DNA from: Kutzneria sp044547355
GTDB taxonomy: Bacteria > Actinomycetota > Actinomycetes > Mycobacteriales > Pseudonocardiaceae
DNA: 64,000 bases
Direction: 5' to 3'
Assembly: GCF_044547355.1 (NCBI RefSeq)
Contig: NZ_JBIUAG010000029.1
Coordinates: forward strand, 62,001-126,000
Positions 33,662 through 40,221 of the stretch are shown piece after piece. Both the position numbers and the translations under genes were made by a program. The notes under the pieces were generated by a model. The model did not search any database, had not been told where the DNA came from, and saw nothing but the letters and a program-made list of their open reading frames with translations. Position 1 is the stretch's first letter. Every line of letters starts with the position of its first letter.

Positions 33662-36252
33662 GACTGACTCTCCTGACGCGGGTGTGGTTCGACGCCATCG
33701 AGAGCGTCGGGAAGGATCGCCTGGACGGTGGTCGAACGGGTGGGGCAGCTGTCGATGACGAGGTGGCCGCCGATCCGGGCCATCCGCTCGGACATCCCGC
33801 TCAGCCCCATGCCGCTGGTTCGCCGGGCGTCGGGATCGAAACCGCGGCCGTCGTCGGCGATCTCGATCAGCAGTGCCCCGCTGAGCTGGGGGTGCTCGCC
33901 GAGCCGAACGGCGATCTGCCGCGGTTCGGCGTGCTTGATGCTGTTGTGCAGGGCTTCCTGGAACACGCGGAACAGCTCGCCTTCGGCGCGTCGCCCGAGC
34001 GACAAGTGCTCGTCGGTGGCCTCAACCTCGATCGTCACCCCCTCGCGGGTGGCGATCGCGGTGGCCTGCTTGCGGATCGCCTCGGCCAGCCCGTCCTCGT
34101 GCAGCGCACTCGGTCGGAGCTGGAACAGGGAAGCCCGCATCTCCGACAGCGCGCCCTGGGTGAGGCCACGCAACTCCTTGAGGCCACGGGCCACCGGGCC
34201 GTCGGGGTCGCCGCCGGCCTTCTGCACGGCCAACTCGACCGCGCGGGTGTGCAGGGTCATGGAGAACAGGGCCTGGCACACCGAATCGTGGAGTTCACGC
34301 GCGAGCCGGTGGCGTTCCTCCAAGGTCGCGACTTCCGACGCGTCGTCGATGATCCCGATGACATCGTGCACGCTCAGCTGGTCGTCGCCGACGACCGACG
34401 CGACCAGGATCCGGGCGGACGCCACGCCGACCACGCCGGCCAGCACGGTCTCGACGTGATTGACCAGGTCGGCGTCCGCCTCGTCGGAGCCGCCGCCGAC
34501 CGGCTCGGGCGCGGCGGCGAACGGATGCAGCGTGCGCTCGGCTACAGCCGGATTGAAGAAGCGCTTCAACAGCTCGCGCAGTTCGCCGACGGCCACGCGC
34601 CCGTGCCGTCTCCTGGTCTCGGTCGGCTCGGCCAAGGCGTCGACGAACAGGATCGCCTGCTCCCGCTCGGCCAGCCGTGGTCGGCCAAAAACCGACACAC
34701 CCACGTATCCGCCGACGTTGACCAGCGCGCTCCAGAACATCGCATGGGTGATGCTGTCCGTGCCGGTGAGCCCGAAAAGGTGCTGGGGACGCAGCCACTG
34801 GATCCCGAACGGCCCGTCGCTCACGAACGACCTCGAGATCCAGCCGGCATCGGTCACCGTCGGCAGCAGCAACGTGTACGCCCATACGACGAAGCCGGCG
34901 CTCAGACCGACGAGGGTGCCGTTGCGGGTGCCGCCCTTCCAGAACAGGCCGCCGAGAACGGCCGGCGCGAACTGGGCGACCGCGGCGAACGACACGAGGC
35001 CGATCTGCGCGAGCGCGGACGCCTGGCCGGCCAGCCGGAAGTAGCCGTATCCGAGCAGCAGGATCACCACGATGGTGACGCGGCGGATGCCGAGGATCGT
35101 CGGCGCCAGATCGCTGCGCCGGGTGAGCTTCGCGTTGAGCCGCAACAGGACCGGGAGCACCAGCGAGTTGGACACCATGGTGGACAGCGCGACCGTCTCC
35201 ACGATGATCATGCCGGTGGCCGCGCTCAGCCCGCCGAGGAAGACCAGCAGCGTGAGCGCCTGTTGGCCGGCGGCCATCGGCACGGCGAGCACGTAGGAGT
35301 CGGCGTCGACCCGGTTGCCGAGGCGCAGCAGACCGGCGGCGGCGATCGGCAGCACGAACACCGACGTCGCCAGCAGATAGAGCGGGAACAGCCACATGGC
35401 CTTCTTGAGGTGGCGCTCGTCGGTGTTCTCCACCACGCCCACCTGCCATTGCCGGGGCAGCAGCACGATCGCCAGCATCGCCAGCACGTTGTCCCAGATC
35501 CAGGTGCCTGGGGGGACGTTGAAGGTGAACAACCGGTCCAGGTTCGCGTCCTTCGCCCGCATGAACACGTCGCCGAAGCCGTGGTACAGCCCGAAGGTCA
35601 CGAACACGCCGACCGCGAGCAAGGCGACCAGCTTCACCGTCGCCTCGAAGGCGATGGCCGCGACCATTCCCTCGTTCCGCTCGGTGGCGTCGAGATGACG
35701 GGTGCCGAACAGCACCGCGAAACCGGCGAGGAGCAGCGCGGCGTACAGCGCCGTGTCCTGGACCATCGGCACCTGGCCGAGTTCGGTGCTCGACGTGAGC
35801 GCGGGGTGGCGGCGGATGATCTCGAACGTGGTCGACACCGCTTTGAGCTGGAGAGAGATGTACGGGACGATGCCGATCACCGCGATGACGGACACCAGCC
35901 CGCCGAGCGCGGCGCTCTTGCCGTAGCGGGCGGCGATGAAATCGGCCAGCGAGGTGATCCGGTGCCGGCGGCTGATCCGGACGATGCGCCGCAGCACGAG
36001 CCAGCCGAGCCCCATCATCAGTGTCGGGCCCAGATAAATGGGGAGGAATCCGTACCCGGTGCTCGCCGCGTTGCCGACGCCGCCGTAATATGTCCATGAG
36101 GTCGCGTAGACGGCGAGGGAAAGCCCGTACACCGTTCCGTTTCGGACGACGCTGCGCCCGCGGGCGGCTCGGCGGTCGCCGTAATGGGCGACCGCGAACA
36201 TGGTCAGCAGGTAGGCGATCGATATGGTCAGCACTACCCAGGTCTGGAGCAT
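33658..36252 (-). CDS. Sodium:solute symporter fused to a histidine kinase
   Basis: An 864-aa protein. Residues 1 to about 510 form a 12-13-helix SSSF transporter-like domain (YATSWTYYGGVGNAASTGYGF near the first sodium-site helix). A linker follows, then a HisKA_3 box with H655 (ARELHDSVCQALFS) and a HATPase_c domain with N-box EALHNSIKHA and IADDGRGF. CbrA-type proteins with this fusion sense or transport a solute and signal through it; in actinobacteria the cognate regulator is NarL-like, as here. The ligand is unknown. A 71-aa membrane protein gene ends 4 bases upstream. Confidence 0.93.
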   Translation of the reverse strand: MLQTWVVLTISIAYLLTMFAVAHYGDRRAARGRSVVRNGTVYGLSLAVYATSWTYYGGVGNAASTGYGFLPIYLGPTLMMGLGWLVLRRIVRISRRHRITSLADFIAARYGKSAALGGLVSVIAVIGIVPYISLQLKAVSTTFEIIRRHPALTSSTELGQVPMVQDTALYAALLLAGFAVLFGTRHLDATERNEGMVAAIAFEATVKLVALLAVGVFVTFGLYHGFGDVFMRAKDANLDRLFTFNVPPGTWIWDNVLAMLAIVLLPRQWQVGVVENTDERHLKKAMWLFPLYLLATSVFVLPIAAAGLLRLGNRVDADSYVLAVPMAAGQQALTLLVFLGGLSAATGMIIVETVALSTMVSNSLVLPVLLRLNAKLTRRSDLAPTILGIRRVTIVVILLLGYGYFRLAGQASALAQIGLVSFAAVAQFAPAVLGGLFWKGGTRNGTLVGLSAGFVVWAYTLLLPTVTDAGWISRSFVSDGPFGIQWLRPQHLFGLTGTDSITHAMFWSALVNVGGYVGVSVFGRPRLAEREQAILFVDALAEPTETRRRHGRVAVGELRELLKRFFNPAVAERTLHPFAAAPEPVGGGSDEADADLVNHVETVLAGVVGVASARILVASVVGDDQLSVHDVIGIIDDASEVATLEERHRLARELHDSVCQALFSMTLHTRAVELAVQKAGGDPDGPVARGLKELRGLTQGALSEMRASLFQLRPSALHEDGLAEAIRKQATAIATREGVTIEVEATDEHLSLGRRAEGELFRVFQEALHNSIKHAEPRQIAVRLGEHPQLSGALLIEIADDGRGFDPDARRTSGMGLSGMSERMARIGGHLVIDSCPTRSTTVQAILPDALDGVEPHPRQESQS

Positions 36253-36256
36253 CAGG

Positions 36257-36472
36257 TCATCCCGAGAACTTCACGAGGAGCGCCACGAGGGCGATGAGCA
36301 CGGTCCAGACGGCGAAGAGGTACAGCCACACGTCGGGCAGGCCGAGTTGCAGAATGGCGCCAGTGGCAGGGATCAGGGGTGGCAGGAACAGCACGGTCCC
36401 GACCAGGACGACAAACGTCAGCCGAGCGGTCAGTCGGCCGCCGCCCTCCGGATCGTTGTCGGCGCTTTCCAT
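36257..36472 (-). CDS. Small two-helix membrane protein upstream of the symporter-kinase
   Basis: A 71-aa protein with two hydrophobic segments (TFVVLVGTVLFLPPL and LYLFAVWTVLIALVALL) and a short charged N-terminus. The ATG at 36472 has GAGGGG about 8 bases upstream; the longer frame to 36553 is not needed. It is separated from the symporter-kinase by 4 bases. Small two-helix proteins commonly accompany SSS-family transporters (DUF485/DUF4212-type partners), so it is likely an accessory subunit. Confidence 0.7.
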   Translation of the reverse strand: MESADNDPEGGGRLTARLTFVVLVGTVLFLPPLIPATGAILQLGLPDVWLYLFAVWTVLIALVALLVKFSG

Positions 36473-36710
36473 TATCGCCACCCCTCGCCGCCCGTGACCT
36501 CTGGCGGTCATGATTCTTGCCGCCCGTGATTCCCGTACGGTAGCGCGCCGCATCGGCCCGGTCGAGTCGACGTTCCGTCGAGCAGAACTTCGAGCGTTCG
36601 ACCCGTTTGCTTATTCCGCGTATTGGAACATCGGGTATGGCGGCAGGTGGGGCGGGCATACCGTTCTATTGGCGAATTGGCTGACCTGTGTGAATCAAGG
36701 AGTGAGTCCG

Positions 36711-37136
36711 ATGCGAGAAGATCACACAACGCTTCACTCGATGGCGGTGCTGGAGCTGGTGGCGCCGGATGAGCCGTCGGTCCCGATCGAGGTCGAGCTC
36801 CGCTATGACACCCGCGACCCGTGGGCCGTCACCATGGCCTTCCACGCCGGCCCGTCACGCTGGGTCGAATGGTGCTTCGCCCGCGACCTGCTGGCTGACG
36901 GGCTGATCGCCGAGACCGGCTCCGGCGATGTGCGCATCCGCCCGGACGCCGAGGACGCGGAGTCGGTGGAGCTGGTCATCAGTTCACCGTCCGGCCGGGC
37001 CCGGTTCGAGGCGCCCGCACGCGAACTGGCCTGTTTCCTGGACCGCACGCACGACATGGTGCCGCCCGGAGCCGAGGGACGATGGGTCAGTGTCGACGAC
37101 GCGTTGGCCACGCTCTTCCTACAGAACCTGAACTGA
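36711..37136 (+). CDS. SsgA-family sporulation/cell-division regulator
   Basis: A 141-aa protein with the SsgA-like core: VELRYDTRDPWAVTMAFH, then WVEWCFARDLLADGL, a GDVRIRP strand and ISSPSGRARFEAPARELACFLDRT. SALPs such as SsgB direct septum placement by recruiting FtsZ in sporulating actinomycetes. AAGGAG 8 bases upstream marks the ATG at 36711. It is longer at the N-terminus than a minimal SsgB start by only a few residues. Which SALP subtype it is cannot be decided by eye. Confidence 0.92.
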   Translation: MREDHTTLHSMAVLELVAPDEPSVPIEVELRYDTRDPWAVTMAFHAGPSRWVEWCFARDLLADGLIAETGSGDVRIRPDAEDAESVELVISSPSGRARFEAPARELACFLDRTHDMVPPGAEGRWVSVDDALATLFLQNLN

Positions 37137-37197
37137 CTCGCTCGGTGCGGGGCCGGGCGGCGGCTGCCGCCGGCCGTGGCCTGGCCGGAGGTGCCGG

Positions 37198-37575
37198 TCA
37201 CCCGAGCGCGTTGAGGGTGTCGAACAGGTCGTCGACGACCCTGGCCTTTTCGAGAAAGCGGATTGCGCCGGCCTGCAGGGCGCTCCGGCGGGCGCTGCTT
37301 TCCATGCCGATGGAAACCACGGGAACCGCGAAGTCGTGGCTCAGTCGGCGAATGAGCGACAGGCCGTCGTTCCTGGTCGGCAGGTGCACGTCGACCACCG
37401 CGATCGTCGGAGTGCGCGCGCGGGCCAATGCCAGGGCTGAGTCGAGGCCGTATGCCTCGATGATGCTTTCCACTCGCGGATTCGCGGTGAGAAAGGTGCG
37501 CAGTGCCGCGCGGACTCGCTGATCGCTCACCGCGATCAGCACTTGGCGGAGCGCGCCATTGTTCTCGTCACGCAT
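37198..37575 (-). CDS. Orphan single-domain response regulator
   Basis: A 125-aa stand-alone receiver domain. The phospho-acceptor Asp lies in AVVDVHLPTRNDG, the conserved Ser in VPVVSIGMESS and the switch Lys in IRFLEKARVVDD. The usual acidic pair after beta-1 is reduced to one Asp (VSDQRVRAAL), so phosphorylation may be weak. No output domain and no adjacent kinase. GGAGG 7 bases upstream marks the ATG at 37575. Confidence 0.85.
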   Translation of the reverse strand: MRDENNGALRQVLIAVSDQRVRAALRTFLTANPRVESIIEAYGLDSALALARARTPTIAVVDVHLPTRNDGLSLIRRLSHDFAVPVVSIGMESSARRSALQAGAIRFLEKARVVDDLFDTLNALG

Positions 37576-37699
37576 CGAGGCGCCTCCAACCGGGCAGTCG
37601 TGCACTTACTTGTGAACAGTGAAGCAGAAGAAGCATGTCGCGGTCCCGCAGCTGACGACGTATCTCGTTCGCGACATCTGACGTAGATCAGGCCGAGGG

Positions 37700-38314
37700 T
37701 CAGGCGGCTACCGTCACCGAGCCGGCCCGGCGCATCGCCGCCTTCGCATCCTCGATCATCCGCTTTCGGTCCGCTGCCGTGCTGTACGGGCCGAACCCGT
37801 CCTTGCCGGCGAAGTCCTCGCAGCTGACGACCAGTCGCTCGAAGGACTCGTGGCATTGCTCGAACGCCGGCATCGACCGCACCGCGCCGGTGAAGAAGAC
37901 CAGGTACTGGGCGGGCGCGTCGATGTCGCGGCGGTCGACCCGTGCCACTTGGGCCAGCTCAAGGCGGCCGAGGGTGATGCGGGCCTCCTCCCACGCCTCG
38001 CGCCGCGCCGTCGCCTCGAGATCGGCGTCCGAGGGCTCGACGCCACCGGCCGGGATCTCGATGCCGCGCTGCAGCCGCACGGTCACGACATCGCCATTGT
38101 CGGTGAAGGGCACCACGCCGACACCCCAGATGTCGGCCACGTCGATGTCGGCGACCGCCGCGGCGTCCAGCCAGGTCAGCGTGACCGGCAGCCCCTTGAC
38201 CAGCATGTCGCTCGTCGACTGCCGGCGGCTCGGCAACGTCGCCGAATCCGCGAGGTAGCTGTTCTCAAGAAGCTTCTTGACGGTGATGCAGCGGGTGGCG
38301 GTATTCGCGTTCAT
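37700..38314 (-). CDS. Nudix hydrolase
   Basis: A 204-aa protein. The Nudix box is AGGVEPSDADLEATARREAW with EEARI following (residues about 89-113); the REAWEE metal-binding core is intact, but the usual first Glu is Asp and the Gly after EE is Arg. Nudix enzymes split nucleoside diphosphates linked to other groups; the substrate is unknown. It is divergent from the secreted-protein gene of repeat copy 1. Confidence 0.9.
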   Translation of the reverse strand: MNANTATRCITVKKLLENSYLADSATLPSRRQSTSDMLVKGLPVTLTWLDAAAVADIDVADIWGVGVVPFTDNGDVVTVRLQRGIEIPAGGVEPSDADLEATARREAWEEARITLGRLELAQVARVDRRDIDAPAQYLVFFTGAVRSMPAFEQCHESFERLVVSCEDFAGKDGFGPYSTAADRKRMIEDAKAAMRRAGSVTVAA

Positions 38315-38509
38315 TGTGGCCTCCGATGTGTCCGTTGCTGATGGAATGAACTCTGCCAGCGGTGGTTCGCGACTACATCGGACGCGCGGCCTGAATGTGT
38401 TTACCCGTTGATGGAGGTCTCGCCTGAGACGGTTGTTGCCGGGCGGTCTACGTCATCTGTCTCGGACGTCATGGACAAAAGGGCAACCAGTAGCCCCATA
38501 TCGTCGGCT

Positions 38510-38562
38510 GTTCCGTTGAGGGGAACGTCTTTTTGGGTGGCCAGTTCCGGCCGTGTCAGGAT
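38510..38562 (+). promoter_or_regulatory. Palindromic operator and promoter of secreted-protein gene 1
   Basis: GTTCCG (38510), N6, GGAAC (38522), N4, TTTTG (38531-38535). Right after it lie -35-like TTGGGT (38533-38538) and -10-like CAGGAT (38557-38562), spaced 18 bp. The palindrome just upstream of the -35 is where a class II activator would bind. The ATG is at 38623. The same element occurs at 55076, 57672 and 60584 (reverse). Confidence 0.6.
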
Positions 38563-38622
38563 TGCGACGGCAATTCGGAATGGCGTTCAGCCTTCCGGTT
38601 CTCCCCGAAACAGGAGTGTCAC

Positions 38623-39033
38623 ATGTCTGCCAAAACGATGATCCGTCGGAACCTCCGCGCGCTGGGTGTCGCCGGCGCGTTGGTCGCCGGGATCGTGGCC
38701 GGTGCGGCGCCGGCCTCGGCGTCGACGATTCCCGACGGCCACATCCAGTTCTGTGCGCAGGGCGGCTACTCTGGCTACATCCATGTCCTGTCGACGCCGA
38801 TCCCCGGCTACGACGGCCTCACCACAAGGTCCATGGTGAGCCCGGTCCAGAAGCCGGGCCAGTGCTGGTGGTCGACGTTCGACACCGCCGGCCAGTGGGT
38901 GCAGGTCGACGTGGTCGGCCTGCACACCAACGGCAGCGAGTTCTACATCGACAGCTACTGGTGGAACAGCCGCACCGGTCTGGGCATCGGCGCGGAGGGT
39001 GGGGAGAACTCGGCCTGGACGCAGGAGTGGTGA
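38623..39033 (+). CDS. Small secreted protein, repeat copy 1
   Basis: A 136-aa precursor with signal peptide at residues 1-34 (basic start, LGVAGALVAGIVAGAAPASAS, cleavage after ASA). The mature part has two cysteines (IQFCAQGGYSGYIHV and GQCWWSTFD) and a C-terminal DSYWWNSRTGLGIGAEGG rich in aromatic and glycine residues. ACAGGAG lies 6-7 bases before the ATG. Its paralogue at 55188 is nearly identical in the signal peptide and C-terminal half, with differences in the middle loop. I recognise no family; it may be a small extracellular inhibitor or cell-wall protein. Confidence 0.75.
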   Translation: MSAKTMIRRNLRALGVAGALVAGIVAGAAPASASTIPDGHIQFCAQGGYSGYIHVLSTPIPGYDGLTTRSMVSPVQKPGQCWWSTFDTAGQWVQVDVVGLHTNGSEFYIDSYWWNSRTGLGIGAEGGENSAWTQEW

Positions 39034-39063
39034 GCGGTCCCTTCGGGCGCTGACATCGGCAGA

Positions 39064-39108
39064 AAGGCGTTCCGCCACCCGACCGTTGGTCGGGTGGCGG
39101 AACGCCTT
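39064..39108 (+). terminator. 21-bp stem terminator of repeat copy 1
   Basis: Perfect arms 39064-39084 and 39088-39108 with a GTT loop, 31 bases after the secreted-protein stop. The equivalent hairpin in copy 2 (55628-55668) has a swapped base pair that keeps pairing, which supports its function. Confidence 0.88.
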
Positions 39109-39325
39109 CGGTGGGGAGACGAGGTGGACGGGATCGGTGGGGCCGTGTCACCGCACGCGCACGTACGTGGCTGCCTTGAACGTCACGAGCGGCCCGACGG
39201 TGGTGGGTTCCCAAGGCTGTTGTGGATGAGCAGGTCGAAGCCGTGCGGCGCGTCGGGTCCTACGATGTTCTGCACGACGGGTCGGCCAACGACGCCCCTC
39301 ATCGTGTCCATGGGCCCGCTGAGCC

Positions 39326-39604
39326 GTGCATGCGTGGATGCGGCTGAACAGCTTGCGTGGAGGCAGCGGACGGGTGGGTGGCGCCGGCGGCGGCTTCGTG
39401 CAGGCTGCGACCGATGCTGGTATGACAACTCCGATCCACAACCTCGGTGTGCCGCGCCGTTTCATCCCGCACGCGAACCGGCAGCAGATCCTCGACGAGC
39501 ACGGTTACACCGCCGGCGGCATCGCCACCGCGATCCGGCAGGCCCTGGCCGGTGGTGGTCCGAACCGCCAGGAGCCGGACAAGGCGCCGGTTTCCTTGGT
39601 CTGA
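39326..39604 (+). pseudogene. dxs: C-terminal remnant of 1-deoxy-D-xylulose-5-phosphate synthase
   Basis: The last ~75 codons of this frame read SGRVGGAGGGFVQAATDAG, TTPIHNLGVPRRFIPHANRQ and a helix QILDEHGYTAGGIATAIRQAL. This is the order of the C-terminal domain of DXS, where GRVGG, a GxPxxF block and an EIL-GLT-IA helix are conserved. The thiamine-diphosphate and pyrimidine domains (about 550 residues) are missing and there is no credible start. The piece retains its natural stop and a hairpin after it. Confidence 0.75.
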
Positions 39605-39616
39605 AATGGTGTTGAG

Positions 39617-39643
39617 GGGGCGCCGCGGCAATCCGGGCGCCCC
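39617..39643 (+). terminator. Hairpin after the dxs remnant
   Basis: Left arm 39617-39624 and right arm 39636-39643 form an 8-bp GC stem (plus a flanking wobble pair) followed by TTCGCTT. It is probably the original terminator of dxs. Confidence 0.6.
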
Positions 39644-39816
39644 TTCGCTTGGTCGGCCGGCGGGCGTGCCCATCACACCATCGGGTGATCCTGTCCGGTT
39701 GTGCAGCCAGGTGGAACGCCGCGTAGGAAGTCCGGCGGGACGGCGCTAGCGTCCTGTGTGGACAGTGCAGGCCAGTCGATTTCCGGGTCCGCATCACCTG
39801 ATCCGAGGAGATGACC

Positions 39817-40188
39817 ATGTCCGTATCGCTTGGTATGCCTACCGCCGCTCCTCCTGTGTCACGCGGTCGGCGGCGGACCCGGCAGCTGCATGTGGGCTCG
39901 GTCGGCGTCGCGCGTGAGGCCTCGAATCGCCTGGCCGGCGATCCGGAGGGCACCGCGGTGCGCTCCCGTATCGGCACCGTGAGCTCGAAAGTCGTGCCGG
40001 GTGAGCCGGTGGTGTTCGCGCTGCGGGAGGGCACGGCGGTGCTGCCGATGACGCCGAAAGTGCCGGCGAGTGGTGCTGTGCAGTGGGTTCCGGCGAACGG
40101 CGACGTTCCGGTTGAGCCGGTGGCGTTTCTGCCGCGCGGCGGGGAGCTGGTGACGCCGCAGACGCCGAGCGTGCCGGCGGACGAGTGA
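39817..40188 (+). CDS. Short protein with an IspG-like N-terminus and unrelated C-terminal part
   Basis: A 123-aa protein. Residues 1-32 (VSLGMPTAAPP, then RRTRQLHVGSVGVA) match the start of actinobacterial IspG (HMBPP synthase). The TIM barrel, the GSxHPVSVQSMTTT segment and the 4Fe-4S cysteines of IspG are absent. Residues 33-123 are a Val/Pro-rich sequence without a family I recognise (VVPGEPVVFALREG). The start at 39817 has GAGGAG 6 bases upstream; ATG at 39811 lies on the ribosome site. Either an ispG fragment fused by deletion to another frame, or an expressed chimera; it lies 33 bases before the giant toxin-like gene and may be cotranscribed. Confidence 0.55.
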   Translation: MSVSLGMPTAAPPVSRGRRRTRQLHVGSVGVAREASNRLAGDPEGTAVRSRIGTVSSKVVPGEPVVFALREGTAVLPMTPKVPASGAVQWVPANGDVPVEPVAFLPRGGELVTPQTPSVPADE

Positions 40189-40221
40189 CGACCGGTACGT
40201 ACTAGACACGGAGGGCCGGCG

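Larger units (their letters stand above)
38361..39188 (+). repeat. Long direct repeat, copy 1 (~0.83 kb)
   Basis: This segment is closely similar, with few small gaps, to 54928-55752. Both begin in GGTGGTTCGCGACTACATCG, contain the same leader, a small secreted-protein gene and a hairpin, and end in the 3' end of an IclR-type gene, complete in copy 2 and only about 13 codons in copy 1. The copies have the same orientation and bracket 39.2-54.9 kb. Confidence 0.9.

Noticed and set aside
36613..36629. Fifth operator site upstream of the SsgA-like gene (ATTCC-N7-GGAAC)
   Set aside because: Left half-site has a mismatch and the TTTTG part is missing; could be chance.
38400..38530. Riboswitch (e.g. 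ydaO-type) in the conserved leader
   Set aside because: The leader has short inverted repeats (GTCTC/GAGAC at 38417-38430), but I could not match a known riboswitch core; the palindromic promoter explains the conservation better.
38522..38546. ECF sigma promoter GGAAC-N17/18-GTT
   Set aside because: The GGAAC is half of a palindrome found at four sites, the GTT is present only at two, and the spacing differs by one between them.
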